Made by a program: the position numbers and the translations under genes. A stretch of 40,809 nt of DNA, taken from the NCBI RefSeq assembly GCF_018424695.1, contig NZ_QTNQ01000035.1, positions 1-40,809 of the forward strand, given 5' to 3'. Positions within the stretch are counted from its first letter, which is position 1. The number at the start of each line of letters is the position of its first letter. The notes beneath the pieces were generated by a model that was not told where the DNA came from, did no database searches, and saw only the letters and a program-made list of their open reading frames with translations. This stretch comes from Vannielia litorea (GTDB taxonomy: Bacteria; Pseudomonadota; Alphaproteobacteria; Rhodobacterales; Rhodobacteraceae). Positions 6,485-16,260 of the stretch are shown here, piece by piece.

Positions 6485-7330
6485 ATGGAAAAAGAGATTC
6501 CCGACCGCCTCACGACCCTCGGCCACCCACAGCGGCTGGCGCTGTTCCGGCTGCTGATGCGCCGCTACCCAGACAGCCTGCCTGCCGGGGAGATCGGGCA
6601 GGCGCTGGGGCTGAAGGCCAGCACGCTCAGCGCCTATCTTTCGGCACTTCAGGGCGTGGACCTCATTACCCAGCGGCGGGCGGGCACATCGCTCCTCTAT
6701 GCGATCAACATGGCGGGCGTGCGACAGACGTTCGAGTATCTGCTGCTCGACTGCTGCCGGGGCCGTCCCGACCTTTGCGCCACTTTCCCTGACCTGCTCA
6801 CTGAAGGAGCCACGCCAATGGCTGACCGCAAGTACAACGTGCTGTTCATCTGCACCGGAAATTCCGCCCGCTCGATCTTTGCCGAAACGCTGCTGCGCGA
6901 GATGGGGGTGGATCGGTTCAACGTGTTTTCCGCCGGAACGCGCCCGCAGTCTGAGCTGAACCCCTTTGCGGTGCGGCTGCTGGAGGAGAAAGGGCATGAC
7001 GTAACGTTGCTCAGGGCAAAAAACGTCAGCGAGTTCACCGGCCCCGACGCGCCGCCGCTCGACTTTGTCTTCACCGTCTGCAACCAGGCCGCCAACGAGG
7101 AGTGCCCGGCCTGGGAGGGGCAGCCGATTTCGGGCCACTGGGGCATGGAAGACCCGGTGAAGCGGGAGGGCACAGAGGCAGAGAAGGCGCTGGCTTTTCG
7201 GCAGGCCTACGGCGCGCTGAAGCACCGGATCACCGCCTTCACCGCCCTTCCGCTGGCCACGCTGGACCGGATCGCGCTGCAATCGGCTGTCGACGAAATT
7301 GGCCGCGAGAAAGAGGACCACGCCGGATGA
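6485..7330 (+). CDS. ArsR repressor - ArsC arsenate reductase fusion (281 aa)
   Basis: Residues 1-100 are an ArsR winged helix ([14 protein letters not shown]; recognition helix [13 protein letters not shown]). Cys90, Cys91 and Cys98 sit near its end, resembling the C-terminal arsenite-sensing cysteine arrangement of some ArsR proteins; the classic CVCDL box is absent. From residue 112 the protein is a low-molecular-weight-phosphatase-type arsenate reductase: C123-TGNSA-R129 is the anion loop, further cysteines lie in [11 protein letters not shown], and an Asp lies in GMEDP. It would repress its operon and reduce arsenate for Acr3. AAGGAG (6804-6809) stands 8 bases before the internal ATG at 6818, so a separate ArsC may also be made. 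Confidence 0.92.
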   Translation: MEKEIPDRLTTLGHPQRLALFRLLMRRYPDSLPAGEIGQALGLKASTLSAYLSALQGVDLITQRRAGTSLLYAINMAGVRQTFEYLLLDCCRGRPDLCATFPDLLTEGATPMADRKYNVLFICTGNSARSIFAETLLREMGVDRFNVFSAGTRPQSELNPFAVRLLEEKGHDVTLLRAKNVSEFTGPDAPPLDFVFTVCNQAANEECPAWEGQPISGHWGMEDPVKREGTEAEKALAFRQAYGALKHRITAFTALPLATLDRIALQSAVDEIGREKEDHAG

Positions 7331-8325
7331 CCACCTATGCAGTAAACGGCCTTGGCCGGATCGGAAAGCTTGCCCTGAAGCCGCTGCTGGAGAAGGGCGC
7401 GAAGATTGCCTGGATCAACGACGCGGTGGGCGATGCGGCGATGCACGCGCATCTGCTGGAGTTCGACACGGTGCACGGGCGCTGGGGTGCGGAATTTGCG
7501 AGTGATGAGGAGAGCGTGACGATTGATGGCGTGCGGCTGCCGTTCATCGGCACACGCGACTTGGGCGAGTTGCCGCTTGAGGGCGTTGACGTGGTGATCG
7601 ACTGCACCGGCGTGTTCAAGAGCGAGGCCAAGCTGGCACCCTACTTCGAGGCGGGCGTTAAGAAGGTGGTAGTGTCGGCCCCGGTGAAGGACGGGCCGAC
7701 GGCGAATATCGTGATCGGGGTGAATGACGAGAGCTATGACCCGGCAACGCATTCCATCATCACCGCAGCCTCCTGCACCACCAACTGCCTCGCGCCGGTG
7801 GTGAAGGTGATTCACGAGGGGCTTGGCATCAGGCATGGTTCGATCACTACGATCCATGATGTGACCAACACGCAAACCATCGTGGACCGGCCCGCGAAAG
7901 ACCTGCGCCGTGCGCGGTCGGCGCTGAACTCGCTCATCCCGACGACCACGGGCAGCGCCACTGCGATCACGCTGATCTACCCCGAGCTGAAGGGGCGGCT
8001 GAACGGCCATGCGGTGCGGGTGCCGCTGCTGAATGCTTCGTTGACCGACTGCGTGTTCGAGGTGGAGCGCGAGACCACGGCAGAGGAGGTGAACGAGATG
8101 TTCCGCGCGGCCTCGGAGGGGGAGTTGAAGGGCATTCTGGGCTATGAGACGCGCCCGCTGGTTTCGACAGATTACACCAATGACCAGAGGTCCAGCATCG
8201 TCGATGCGCCCTCGACCATGGTGGTGAACGGGACGCAGGTGAAGGTCTACGCGTGGTACGACAATGAGATGGGCTATGCGCACCGGTTGGTGGATGTGGC
8301 GATGATGGTGGGAGCCTCCTTGTGA
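7327..8325 (+). CDS. ArsJ-associated glyceraldehyde-3-phosphate dehydrogenase (332 aa)
   Basis: A type I GAPDH: Rossmann start [13 protein letters not shown] (6-18), catalytic Cys150 in ASCTTNC, His177 in TIHDVTN, and the C-terminal [13 protein letters not shown]. In arsenic operons this enzyme uses arsenate in place of phosphate to form 1-arseno-3-phosphoglycerate, which ArsJ exports before it decomposes; this role is assigned from the adjacent arsJ. The ATG at 7327 overlaps the previous stop (ATGA). Upstream open frame belongs to the ArsC coding region read in another frame. The gene ends in a GTGA overlap with arsJ. Confidence 0.92.
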   Translation: MTTYAVNGLGRIGKLALKPLLEKGAKIAWINDAVGDAAMHAHLLEFDTVHGRWGAEFASDEESVTIDGVRLPFIGTRDLGELPLEGVDVVIDCTGVFKSEAKLAPYFEAGVKKVVVSAPVKDGPTANIVIGVNDESYDPATHSIITAASCTTNCLAPVVKVIHEGLGIRHGSITTIHDVTNTQTIVDRPAKDLRRARSALNSLIPTTTGSATAITLIYPELKGRLNGHAVRVPLLNASLTDCVFEVERETTAEEVNEMFRAASEGELKGILGYETRPLVSTDYTNDQRSSIVDAPSTMVVNGTQVKVYAWYDNEMGYAHRLVDVAMMVGASL

Positions 8326-9578
8326 GCAAGCCGGAGGGGCTTTCTGCCTATATCGCCGTCACGGCGGCCTACTGGGCTTTCATGCTGACGGATGGCGCGC
8401 TGCGGATGCTGGTGCTGCTGCACTTTCACACGCTGGGCTTTTCACCGGTGCAGTTGGCCTATCTCTTCGTGCTCTACGAGATCGCCGGGATGGTCACGAA
8501 CCTTTCCGCCGGGTGGATCGCCGCGCGCTTCGGGCTGGTGAGCACGCTCTATGCGGGGCTCGGGCTTCAGGTGGTTGCGTTGCTGGCGCTGACGCTGCTC
8601 GACCCGGGCTGGGCGGTGGGGGCCTCGGTGGCCTTCGTGATGTGCGTGCAGGGCGCGAGCGGCGTGGCGAAGGACTTGGCGAAGATGTCGTCCAAGTCTG
8701 CGGCGAAGCTGCTGGCGCCGAGCGAAAAGGGCGGGCTCTTTCGCTGGGTGGCGGTGCTGACCGGGTCCAAGAACGCGGTGAAGGGGGTGGGCTTTCTGCT
8801 TGGGGCGGCGCTGCTGGCAGTGATCGGCTTTACCGGGGCGGTGCTGGCGATGGCGGTTGTGCTGGGGGCGATCCTGGCGGTGATCGTGGCGGTGATGCCG
8901 TCTGGCCTGCCCACGGGGCGCAAGGGGGCGAAGTTCTCGGAAGTGTTCTCGAAATCGGCCAACATCAACTGGCTTTCCGCCGCCCGCGTCTTCCTCTTCG
9001 GGGCGCGGGATGTGTGGTTCGTCGTCGGCATTCCCATCTACTTCTACGCGGTGCTTTCGGACGGGACCGAGGCGGGCAATCGCGCGGCCTTCTTCATGAT
9101 CGGCACTTTCATGGCCGTCTGGGTGATCCTTTATGGCGCGGTGCAAGCGGCAGCGCCGAAGCTGCTGCGGGCTTCCGCGCGGGATGAGGCAGAGCTGGTG
9201 CGGGCGGCGCGGGGCTGGGCCGGGGCGCTGTGCCTCGTGCCTGCCGCGCTGACCGCCGCCGTGCTGGCCGCGCCCGGGCCGCAGCCGTGGCTGACGGGCA
9301 CGCTGGTGGCCGGGCTGCTGGTGTTCGGCGCGCTCTTTGCCGTCAACTCCTCACTGCACAGCTACCTGATCCTCGCCTTCACCAAGTCGGAGCGAGTGAC
9401 GATGGATGTTGGCTTTTATTACATGGCCAACGCGGGCGGGCGGCTCTTGGGCACGGTGCTCTCGGGGCTGACCTACCAGATCGGCGGGCTGGCGCTGGTA
9501 CTCGGCACCGCTGCCGCGATGGTGGCACTGGCCGCCCTGCTCTCTGGCCGACTGGACGCGGAGGCGGTGGCGGCATGA
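8322..9578 (+). CDS. Organoarsenical efflux MFS transporter ArsJ (418 aa)
   Basis: A major facilitator protein with about 12 hydrophobic segments and a typical ArsJ opening ([20 protein letters not shown], then [20 protein letters not shown]). ArsJ exports 1-arseno-3-phosphoglycerate made by the partner GAPDH, giving arsenate detoxification without reduction. The start is a GTG overlapping the GAPDH stop by four bases, and the stop overlaps the acr3 start. Location is the inner membrane. The identification is strong because GAPDH and arsJ are a recognised gene pair. Confidence 0.92.
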   Translation: MSKPEGLSAYIAVTAAYWAFMLTDGALRMLVLLHFHTLGFSPVQLAYLFVLYEIAGMVTNLSAGWIAARFGLVSTLYAGLGLQVVALLALTLLDPGWAVGASVAFVMCVQGASGVAKDLAKMSSKSAAKLLAPSEKGGLFRWVAVLTGSKNAVKGVGFLLGAALLAVIGFTGAVLAMAVVLGAILAVIVAVMPSGLPTGRKGAKFSEVFSKSANINWLSAARVFLFGARDVWFVVGIPIYFYAVLSDGTEAGNRAAFFMIGTFMAVWVILYGAVQAAAPKLLRASARDEAELVRAARGWAGALCLVPAALTAAVLAAPGPQPWLTGTLVAGLLVFGALFAVNSSLHSYLILAFTKSERVTMDVGFYYMANAGGRLLGTVLSGLTYQIGGLALVLGTAAAMVALAALLSGRLDAEAVAA

Positions 9579-10582
9579 GCGTTTTCGAGCGGTATCTGAC
9601 CCTCTGGGTCGCGCTGGCCATGGCGGGCGGCATTGCGCTTGGCGCGGCCTTGCCGGGGCTGGTGGAACTCGTCGCGGCGGCGGAGGTGGCGCGGGTCAAC
9701 CTCGTGGTGGCCGTGCTGATCTGGGCAATGGTCTACCCGATGATGGTGGGCGTAGACCCTGCGGCGTTGAAGACGGCGGTGAAGCAGCCCAAGGGGCTGG
9801 CGATCACCCTGGCGGTGAACTGGCTGATCAAGCCTTTCACCATGGCGCTGCTGGCGGTGCTGTTCTTCGACCATGTCTTTGCCCCGTGGATCGCGCCGGA
9901 GGATGCGGCGCAATACACAGCCGGGCTGATCCTGTTGGGGGCGGCGCCCTGCACGGCGATGGTGTTTGTCTGGTCCCAGCTCACCAAGGGCGACGAGAGC
10001 TACACGCTGTTGCAGGTGAGCGTGAACGACGTGGTGATGGTCTTTGCCTTCGCCCCCATCGTTGTCTTCCTGCTGGGCGTGACAGATATCGAGGTGCCGT
10101 GGGAAACCCTGCTGCTTTCGGTGGTGCTCTTCGTGCTGCTGCCGTTGGTCGCCGGGGTGCTCACGCGCAAACGACTGTCCACGCCCCAGCGGATCGAGGC
10201 GTTTCAGAACAGGGTGAAGCCGTGGTCGGTGATCGGGCTGATTGCGACGGTGGCGATCCTTTTCGCGCTTCAGGGCGGCACCATCCTCGCCCGCCCTGAG
10301 GTGATTGCGCTGATTGCGGTGCCGATCGTGCTGCAAAGCTACGGAATCTTCGCGCTGGCCTATGCCGCCGCTTTCGCCCTGAAGGTGCCGCACCGGGTGG
10401 CCGCGCCCTGCGCGCTGATCGGCACGTCGAACTTTTTCGAGCTGGCGGTGGCGGTGGCGATCTCGCTCTTCGGGCTCAACTCGGGCGCGGCACTGGCCAC
10501 GGTTGTGGGCGTGCTGGTGGAGGTGCCGGTGATGCTTTCGCTGGTGGGCTTCGCCAACCGGACGCGAGAGCGCTTTTCTTAG
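9575..10582 (+). CDS. Arsenite efflux permease, Acr3 family (335 aa)
   Basis: Ten hydrophobic segments and Acr3 signatures are visible: [11 protein letters not shown] (52-62), the conserved Cys126 in [26 protein letters not shown] (151-161), and Glu289 in [14 protein letters not shown]. In studied Acr3 proteins the equivalent Cys and Glu are essential for arsenite transport. It exports arsenite across the inner membrane, the product of the fused ArsC domain. The start overlaps the arsJ stop (ATGA). Its 3' end converges with, and overlaps by four bases, the complex I subunit gene on the other strand. Confidence 0.93.
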   Translation: MSVFERYLTLWVALAMAGGIALGAALPGLVELVAAAEVARVNLVVAVLIWAMVYPMMVGVDPAALKTAVKQPKGLAITLAVNWLIKPFTMALLAVLFFDHVFAPWIAPEDAAQYTAGLILLGAAPCTAMVFVWSQLTKGDESYTLLQVSVNDVVMVFAFAPIVVFLLGVTDIEVPWETLLLSVVLFVLLPLVAGVLTRKRLSTPQRIEAFQNRVKPWSVIGLIATVAILFALQGGTILARPEVIALIAVPIVLQSYGIFALAYAAAFALKVPHRVAAPCALIGTSNFFELAVAVAISLFGLNSGAALATVVGVLVEVPVMLSLVGFANRTRERFS

Positions 10583-10890
10583 TGCGACCAGGGCTCGCGG
10601 CGGGAGGTCGAGAAGTTTTCGCCGTAGCCGCCGGGGCGGATGTTGGGCTTGCGCTTGTGCGGCTCTGTCACCACGGCGTCGATGCCATGCTCCTTGGCAT
10701 AGTCCAGCGCCTCTTCCTTGGTGGAAAACCGCAGCCGAACCTGCGCCTGCGTGTCGCCCGAGCCGGTCCAGCCCATGAGCGGATCAAGCTCGCGGCTCTC
10801 CGACGGGCCATAATCGAGCACCCAACCCTTAGTCTTGGCGGTGCCGGATTGCATGGCATTGCGGGCGGGCTGGTAGATGCGGGCGCGCAT
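10579..10890 (-). CDS. NADH dehydrogenase complex I accessory subunit, NDUFS4-like (103 aa)
   Basis: This matches the alphaproteobacterial form of the mitochondrial 18-kDa (NDUFS4) subunit. Features are an [16 protein letters not shown] start, the WVLDYGP and [12 protein letters not shown] segments, [20 protein letters not shown], and the C-terminal RPGGYGENF. The subunit binds the peripheral arm of complex I and aids assembly and stability. It stands alone, away from the nuo operon, as is usual. It converges on acr3 with a 4-base overlap, leaving no room for a terminator between the two. Confidence 0.9.
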   Translation of the reverse strand: MRARIYQPARNAMQSGTAKTKGWVLDYGPSESRELDPLMGWTGSGDTQAQVRLRFSTKEEALDYAKEHGIDAVVTEPHKRKPNIRPGGYGENFSTSRREPWSH

Positions 10891-10979
10891 GGGGCAGGTC
10901 TCCTGTCTGATGCGGTTGATATATGTGGCAAAACGGGGGGTCGGCGCAAGGGCGATGCGTTGAAAATGCCCTGCCCCGC

Positions 10980-11357
10980 CTAGGCCCGGGCGAGCCGGCG
11001 CAGCGTGGCCCAGCCGAGCCCGGCCAGTGCCAGCTCTGTCACCACACCCAGGAATAGCCGTGGGCCTGCCGCCCCGCGCAGCACCTCCACCGCCCCGAGT
11101 GCCGCCATGGCCAGCATGATGCCGATCACGCAGAGCGGCAGCACCCGTTGCGCCGCCCGCCCCTGTGCACCGGCGGAGAGCGCGGCAAACCCCGCGACAC
11201 CGAAGTAGATCACCCCGGCGCGGCGCGCCATCACTGTCGCCCCCGGCTCAGCTGGCAGGCCGAAGACCCAGAAGAAAAGGCCCGGTGTGACCAACAGGCA
11301 CAGCCCCATTCCGGCAAAACAGGCCGAGATGAAGTGGGCGAAGGGGCGGTAGGGCAT
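10980..11357 (-). CDS. Small four-helix membrane protein (125 aa)
   Basis: Four hydrophobic segments are predicted ([74 protein letters not shown]). The ATG at 11357 is preceded on its strand by AGGAGG-like sequence. The frame stays open far upstream, into uvrB, but that is a shadow. I do not recognise a named family; it resembles small uncharacterised inner-membrane proteins. It is divergent from uvrB. Confidence 0.7.
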   Translation of the reverse strand: MPYRPFAHFISACFAGMGLCLLVTPGLFFWVFGLPAEPGATVMARRAGVIYFGVAGFAALSAGAQGRAAQRVLPLCVIGIMLAMAALGAVEVLRGAAGPRLFLGVVTELALAGLGWATLRRLARA

Positions 11358-11375
11358 GGGGCCTCCTGACGGCTC

Positions 11376-11393
11376 CTGACAGTTCGTTGTCAG
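11376..11393. promoter_or_regulatory. Palindrome between uvrB and a divergent gene
   Basis: CTGACA (11376-11381) and TGTCAG (11388-11393) are perfect 6-base arms around GTTCGT. The motif CTCCTGAC occurs twice just here (11363-11370 and 11373-11380). Its position, 61 bases before uvrB, suits an operator. Alphaproteobacterial LexA boxes follow GTTC-N7-GTTC; a GTTC is present at 11382, but the second half is GCAT, so at best this is a degenerate SOS box. Confidence 0.3.
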
Positions 11394-11453
11394 CATGGGG
11401 TCTTTACACCGGGCGGTGATGGCACAACTTAGACCTGATGAAGGAGCCTGCCC

Positions 11454-13664
11454 ATGCCTTACGCCCATAACGACGGCTCGGAGAGCCATCCGCCGGTTTT
11501 GCACTCCCCTGCCCCTGACGTGAAGACGCGGGAGAAGCTGGAGGGGGGCAAGAAGCTGGTCATGCACACCGAGTTCTCGGCGGCGGGCGACCAGCCGACG
11601 GCGATTGCCGAGCTGTCGGAAGGCGTGAAGAACGGCGACCGCGATCAGGTGCTGCTGGGCGCCACCGGCACGGGCAAGACCTTCACCATGGCAAAGGTGA
11701 TCGAGGAAACCCAGCGCCCGGCGATCATCCTCGCGCCGAACAAGACGCTGGCGGCCCAGCTCTATGGCGAGTTCAAGGGGTTCTTCCCCGACAACGCGGT
11801 GGAATACTTCGTTTCGTTCTACGACTACTACCAGCCCGAGGCCTATGTGCCGCGCTCGGACACCTATATCGAGAAGGAAAGCCAGATCAACGACCAGATC
11901 GACCGGATGCGCCACTCGGCCACCCGGGCGCTGCTGGAGCGCGATGACGTGATCATCGTCGCCTCCGTGTCTTGCATCTACGGCATCGGCTCGGTCGAAA
12001 CCTACGGCGCGATGACGCAGGATCTGCATGTTGGCAACGACTACGACCAGCGCAAGGTGATCGCCGACCTGATCGCCCAGCAATACAAGCGCAACGATCA
12101 GGCCTTCCAGCGCGGCACCTTCCGGGTGCGCGGCGACGCGCTGGAGATCTGGCCGGCGCACCTTGAGGACCGCGCCTGGCGGCTGAGCTTTTTCGGGGAG
12201 GAGTTGGAGAGCCTGACCGAGTTCGACCCGCTGACCGGCGAGAAGGGCGGGACGATGGAGAAGGTGCGGATTTACGCCAACTCGCACTACGTGACGCCGA
12301 AGCCGACGATGCAGCAGGCGATTGTGAGCATCAAGAAGGAGCTGCGCCAGCGGCTCGACCAGCTAGTGGGCGAAGGCAAGCTGCTGGAAGCTCAGAGGCT
12401 GGAGCAGCGCACCAACTTCGACATCGAGATGCTGGAGGCCACCGGCGTCTGCAACGGGATCGAGAACTATTCGCGCTACCTGACGGGCCGCGCGCCGGGC
12501 GAGCCGCCCCCCACACTCTTCGAGTTCATCCCCGACCATGCCATCGTTTTCGCGGATGAAAGCCACGTGTCGGTGCCCCAGATAGGAGGCATGTACAAGG
12601 GCGACTACCGGCGCAAGTTCACGCTGGCCGAACATGGCTTCCGCCTGCCGAGCTGCATGGACAACCGCCCGCTCAAGTTCGAGGAATGGGACGCGATGCG
12701 GCCCCAGTCGGTGTTCGTTTCGGCCACGCCCGCCGCTTGGGAGCTGGAGCAATCGGGCGGGGTATTTGTGGAGCAGGTGATCCGGCCCACGGGGCTGCTG
12801 GACCCGGTGATCGAGATCCGGCCGGTGGATACGCAGGTGGATGACGTGATGGACGAGATCCGGCAGGTCTCGGCGCGCGGCTATCGGACGCTGGTGACGA
12901 CGCTGACCAAACGGATGGCCGAAGACCTGACCGAGTATCTGCACGAGCAGGGCATCAAGGTGCGCTACATGCACTCGGACATCGACACGCTGGAGCGCAT
13001 CGAGATCCTGCGCGATTTGCGGCTCGGGGCCTTCGACGTGCTGATCGGGATCAACCTGCTGCGCGAGGGGCTGGATATTCCGGAATGCGGGCTGGTGGCC
13101 ATTCTGGATGCCGACAAGGAGGGCTTCCTGCGCTCGGAGACCTCGCTGATCCAGACGGTGGGCCGGGCCGCGCGGAACGCCGATGGCCGGGTCATCATGT
13201 ATGCCGACCGTGTGACGGGTTCGATGGAGCGCGCGATGCGCGAGACCGACCGGCGGCGGGCCAAGCAGATGGCCTATAACGAGGAACACGGGATCACCCC
13301 GGAGACGGTGAAGAAGAACGTCGAGGACGTGCTGGCCGGGCTCTACAAGGGCGACGTGGACATGAACCGGGTGACGGCGAAGGTGGATTCGGTCGGGACC
13401 GGGGCGAACTTGCAAGCGCACCTCGACGGGCTGCGGGAGCAGATGCGCAAGGCGGCTGAGAACCTGGAGTTCGAGGAGGCCGCCCGACTGCGCGACGAGG
13501 TGAAACGGCTGGAGGCGGTGGATTTGGTCGTGTCGAACGACCCGCTGGCTCGACAGTCGGCGGTGGAGGCTGCGGTGGAGGCCGGGAAGAAGGCTTCCGG
13601 GCGGTCGACGGCCGGGCGGCCGGGGCAGCGTGGGGGGAATGTTAAGAGGCGGGGGAGGCAATGA
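11454..13664 (+). CDS. Excinuclease ABC subunit B (736 aa)
   Basis: UvrB loads on damaged DNA with UvrA and positions UvrC for the two incisions of nucleotide excision repair. Walker A is GATGTGKT (69-76). The damage-probing beta-hairpin region carries [11 protein letters not shown], and the helicase DESH box, TRG-like [13 protein letters not shown] and QTVGRAARN motifs follow. A C-terminal UVR domain ([18 protein letters not shown]) binds UvrC. A 30-residue N-terminal extension and a Lys/Arg/Gly-rich tail are present. GAAGGAG lies 7-8 bases before the ATG. The stop overlaps the next start (ATGA). Confidence 0.97.
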   Translation: MPYAHNDGSESHPPVLHSPAPDVKTREKLEGGKKLVMHTEFSAAGDQPTAIAELSEGVKNGDRDQVLLGATGTGKTFTMAKVIEETQRPAIILAPNKTLAAQLYGEFKGFFPDNAVEYFVSFYDYYQPEAYVPRSDTYIEKESQINDQIDRMRHSATRALLERDDVIIVASVSCIYGIGSVETYGAMTQDLHVGNDYDQRKVIADLIAQQYKRNDQAFQRGTFRVRGDALEIWPAHLEDRAWRLSFFGEELESLTEFDPLTGEKGGTMEKVRIYANSHYVTPKPTMQQAIVSIKKELRQRLDQLVGEGKLLEAQRLEQRTNFDIEMLEATGVCNGIENYSRYLTGRAPGEPPPTLFEFIPDHAIVFADESHVSVPQIGGMYKGDYRRKFTLAEHGFRLPSCMDNRPLKFEEWDAMRPQSVFVSATPAAWELEQSGGVFVEQVIRPTGLLDPVIEIRPVDTQVDDVMDEIRQVSARGYRTLVTTLTKRMAEDLTEYLHEQGIKVRYMHSDIDTLERIEILRDLRLGAFDVLIGINLLREGLDIPECGLVAILDADKEGFLRSETSLIQTVGRAARNADGRVIMYADRVTGSMERAMRETDRRRAKQMAYNEEHGITPETVKKNVEDVLAGLYKGDVDMNRVTAKVDSVGTGANLQAHLDGLREQMRKAAENLEFEEAARLRDEVKRLEAVDLVVSNDPLARQSAVEAAVEAGKKASGRSTAGRPGQRGGNVKRRGRQ

Positions 13665-14410
13665 GCGATCAAGGGAACCAAGATCAGATTTCTACCGAAT
13701 CTGAAGTGAGGCCCGCTCCACCGAAAGTTTTTTGGGGCACATTGATGCGACGTGCAAACTTTGGCTTCTATGTCGAAGCAACGCGCAACCAATTCTTTAT
13801 GAACGACGATTATCTCCAGAGGTTGTGCGACGTTCAATCGAACATGGAAAGAGTAATTGGAAGACTCATAGCGGGTCTATTTGCTTTCAGCATATTCTCT
13901 GTCGCAACAGTAGAAAGCTCACTAGCGGGCGCCGAATACCTAGGTTTCAAGATTTCTGAAGTGCCATACTTAACCGAATTGTGCACACTGGTCTTGGGCG
14001 TTCTTGCGACCCTTTACGTCATTATCTTTCTGGACATCATAGCGGTTCAGAAAATGCGTTACGATCTTTTCAGCACCACGGGCTCAGAACAGCCAAACAT
14101 GAGAATGGTTCATATGAAAGGGTCGGGGGCGTGGCTGGACGCCCTAACGCACAAATCTGCAGGCTACTCAAGCGGATACGGACACGCCGTCATCCGCTTC
14201 TTCGCCGCGTGTTGGAGTGCTCTGATACCACTTACGATACTGGCAGTGGTTTTCTCTGCGCAAGTGTTCTGCATCAGCTCAACAATGGAAAATGAAACGA
14301 GTTCATTCCCCTTGGTGGTTTCAGGGCTTGGCCTCACCTTCTCTTTGGCTAGCGCGTTGTTGCTCATTGCGGTTGCGGTGATACCAATTCGTTTTTCATT
14401 GAAATCTTGA
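13661..14410 (+). CDS. Unknown four-helix membrane protein with atypical base composition (249 aa)
   Basis: About four membrane helices are predicted: residues ~67-88, ~107-130, ~180-205 and ~215-245, after a soluble N-terminal region with [20 protein letters not shown]. The family is not recognised. The sequence is clearly AT-richer than its neighbours, with codons such as AAA, TTT, ATA and TCT that are rare elsewhere in the window, which suggests recent acquisition. It nevertheless starts in a 4-base overlap with the uvrB stop, so it is likely cotranscribed. The 3' end lies 9 bases from the convergent zinc-ribbon gene. Confidence 0.75.
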   Translation: MSDQGNQDQISTESEVRPAPPKVFWGTLMRRANFGFYVEATRNQFFMNDDYLQRLCDVQSNMERVIGRLIAGLFAFSIFSVATVESSLAGAEYLGFKISEVPYLTELCTLVLGVLATLYVIIFLDIIAVQKMRYDLFSTTGSEQPNMRMVHMKGSGAWLDALTHKSAGYSSGYGHAVIRFFAACWSALIPLTILAVVFSAQVFCISSTMENETSSFPLVVSGLGLTFSLASALLLIAVAVIPIRFSLKS

Positions 14411-14419
14411 CTTGGTTCA

Positions 14420-14734
14420 CTAGAAATCAAAGATATCCCCCAGCATCGCGCCCACGCCCTTCTTCTTACGCTTCCCGCGATACCGGTCGTCGCCGCCCTT
14501 GCCATACCGCCGATAATCGTCGTCCTCGTCGTCATCGTCCCAGTCGCGGCTCCGCACGGCGCCCTGGTCGTAGCGGGCACCGCTATCGCCGCCGAGCGGT
14601 TGGCTTGCCCGTTCGATGATCTTGTCCAGTTCCCCACGGTCCAGCCAGATGCCGCGGCATTGGGGGCAGAAGTCGATTTCGATGCCGGTGCGGTCGGCCA
14701 TGGAGAGGGGGATGTTGCAGTGGGGGCAGTTCAT
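14420..14734 (-). CDS. TFIIB-type zinc-ribbon protein (104 aa)
   Basis: The N-terminus holds a zf-TFIIB ribbon: CPHC (residues 3-6) and CPQC (23-26), followed by RGIWLDRGELDKIIERA, the characteristic run of this bacterial family. The middle is strongly acidic (DWDDDDEDDDY), followed by a basic patch (RGKRKKKG) and a conserved-looking tail MLGDIFDF. These small zinc proteins have no established function. AAAAGGACAG on its strand precedes the ATG. It lies downstream of the rhodanese gene on the same strand. Confidence 0.88.
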   Translation of the reverse strand: MNCPHCNIPLSMADRTGIEIDFCPQCRGIWLDRGELDKIIERASQPLGGDSGARYDQGAVRSRDWDDDDEDDDYRRYGKGGDDRYRGKRKKKGVGAMLGDIFDF

Positions 14735-14819
14735 GGGCTGTCCTTTTTGCCTGTGGCTTTGGAGGACAGGTAGGGGCCGGGGCTGCGGGTTTTAAGAGGC
14801 TGCGGCAGAGCGCCCCGCC

Positions 14820-15398
14820 TTACGCGCCGGGCACCACCGTCAGCCCCAGCATCCGCCACATCTGCATCCCGCCGCGGTAGTAGTGGATCAGCTCCGCGGG
14901 GTAGCCGGCTTCGATCATTCGGCGCGCTGCCGTGGGGCTTTGGCCGCACCAGGGGCCGTTGCAGAACAGCGCGACGCGCGGGTGCTCGCCTTCGCAGATC
15001 CAGCCGTCGAAGTCTGGCTCGCAGCCGAGCGCGCCCAGCCGGTCGGCGGCCTCGGTGTAGGGCACGGAGACGGCGCCGGGGATGGTGCCGGCCTCGAACT
15101 CGGGGCGGATGCGCCCGTCGATCACCACGGCCTCCGGGTCTTGCAGAAACTCCATCAGCTCCAGCTCGCCGATTGGGGTGACGCCGGGGGCGGGCACCAT
15201 GGGCTGGATGCAGAAGTTGGGGCACGGGCGCGCGATTTGTGCAAAGTCGCCCTCGATCACCGCCGCGTTGTCTTGCTCGCGGGCAATCTCGACCGGCCCG
15301 GAGGGGGTTTCTACGGTCACCGACATCACATCGGGCGTGATGCCGACCGGATCGGCCATGGCGGGGCTGGCCAGCAGCAGGAGTGCGAGCCAGCGCAT
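14820..15398 (-). CDS. Periplasmic rhodanese-domain protein (192 aa)
   Basis: A signal peptide (MRWLALLLLASPAMA, cleavage about residue 15) directs it to the periplasm. The rhodanese fold shows AVVIDGRIRPEFEAGTIPGAVSVPY, then the active loop LFCNGPWCGQSP, whose first Cys is the expected sulfur carrier; the second Cys could form a disulfide. A Cys pair CPNFC precedes the domain. It may transfer sulfane sulfur or act in thiol chemistry in the envelope. The ATG at 15398 overlaps the upstream stop by four bases. Longer upstream frame is read-through into that gene. Confidence 0.85.
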   Translation of the reverse strand: MRWLALLLLASPAMADPVGITPDVMSVTVETPSGPVEIAREQDNAAVIEGDFAQIARPCPNFCIQPMVPAPGVTPIGELELMEFLQDPEAVVIDGRIRPEFEAGTIPGAVSVPYTEAADRLGALGCEPDFDGWICEGEHPRVALFCNGPWCGQSPTAARRMIEAGYPAELIHYYRGGMQMWRMLGLTVVPGA

Positions 15399-15715
15399 CA
15401 GAACACCGCCGCCACGTCCATCATCACCGGCTCGAAGCTCTTGACCTCGGCGTGGATCGCGCGGTTGCGCTTGCGCATCTCCGGGGTGCGCAGCATGGCC
15501 TGAAAATCCTCGCGTTTCTCCCATTGGGAGTAATTGGCGATCCGCGTCTGCGCGTCATTCACATGGAGCGCGGCGGCGATGAAGCCGGGCTGTTTGGAGA
15601 TCACCTCGGCATAGGCGGCTTTCAGCGCGTCGAGCACGTCTTCGCAGGTGCCCGGCGTGACCTCGAAGGTGGTCAGCACCGTCTGGCGGGTGGCGTCGGT
15701 GGTGATGGTTGGCAT
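15398..15715 (-). CDS. Antibiotic-biosynthesis-monooxygenase-like (ABM) protein (105 aa)
   Basis: A single dimeric alpha-beta barrel domain is visible: TTFEVTPGTCEDVLDALKAA, QPGFIAAALHVNDAQTRIANYSQWEKREDFQAML. The family includes small cofactor-free monooxygenases and heme- or quinone-related enzymes, so the exact substrate cannot be inferred. A GGAGGAGG ribosome site lies 5 bases before the ATG. It is translationally coupled to the rhodanese gene, which suggests the two products act together in an oxidative or sulfur stress response; this is inference. Confidence 0.85.
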   Translation of the reverse strand: MPTITTDATRQTVLTTFEVTPGTCEDVLDALKAAYAEVISKQPGFIAAALHVNDAQTRIANYSQWEKREDFQAMLRTPEMRKRNRAIHAEVKSFEPVMMDVAAVF

Positions 15716-15776
15716 GGGGTCCTCCTCCCTGGCTGCCCTCAGCGTAGCGAAAGGGCGTGGCGGGACAAGCCCCGCC

Positions 15777-16184
15777 CTACCGGATCACGTGGACGCAGCA
15801 TTTGGCGTGGCGCACCACACGGGCCGCCGTGGAGCCGAGGAAATAATCCTGAAGCCCGGGGCGGTGCGAGGCGATGACGATAAGATCGGCGCCCATGCTC
15901 TCGGCCTCCTCGAGGATGGTGCGACCGGAATGGCCGGTAACGACGCGGGGGGTGACGGTGGCGTGGGTGCCCAGCTTGGCGGTGAGCGCCTCTTCCACGC
16001 TTTTGCGCGCTTCGGTCATCAGCGCCTCGTCGACGTAGGTGGAGGCATAGTTCGGCACCTCCTCTACCACGTGGAGCGCGGTGATGGTGCCGCCGGGGGC
16101 CAGAAGCGCCTCGGCCAGTTCGAGTGCGGCGTTGCTGTCACGCGCCTCTTCGAAGGCGATGGGAACGAGGATGGTGGAATACAT
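15777..16184 (-). CDS. Universal stress protein, UspA family (135 aa)
   Basis: A single Usp domain: MYSTILVPIAFEE start, TALHVVEEVP, and the C-terminal nucleotide-loop region GADLIVIASHRPGLQDYFLGSTAARVVRHAKCCVHVIR, matching the G-x2-G-x9-G-S pattern in outline with His-Arg-Pro in place of the usual HGR. ATP-binding Usp proteins accumulate under stress. The ATG at 16184 follows an AGGAGG on its strand; the frame is open further upstream but lacks a better start. It is divergent from the HugZ-like gene. Confidence 0.92.
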   Translation of the reverse strand: MYSTILVPIAFEEARDSNAALELAEALLAPGGTITALHVVEEVPNYASTYVDEALMTEARKSVEEALTAKLGTHATVTPRVVTGHSGRTILEEAESMGADLIVIASHRPGLQDYFLGSTAARVVRHAKCCVHVIR

Positions 16185-16260
16185 GCGGAAGCCCTCCTTA
16201 ACTTTGCTGTCCGCCTCAGGATAATGTGCCGCGACAGACGCCGCCTTGACCTGAATCATC

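Noticed and set aside
11382..11396. LexA (SOS) box upstream of uvrB
   Set aside because: Only one GTTC half is present; the second half-site at the right spacing is GCAT. I kept only the palindrome as a possible operator.
12363..13661. 432-residue minus-strand frame inside uvrB
   Set aside because: uvrB is certain; the antisense frame is His/Arg/Leu-rich shadow sequence.
14820..15524. Longer version of the rhodanese protein starting inside the ABM gene
   Set aside because: The internal start at 15398 gives a clean signal peptide and a 4-base overlap with the upstream stop.
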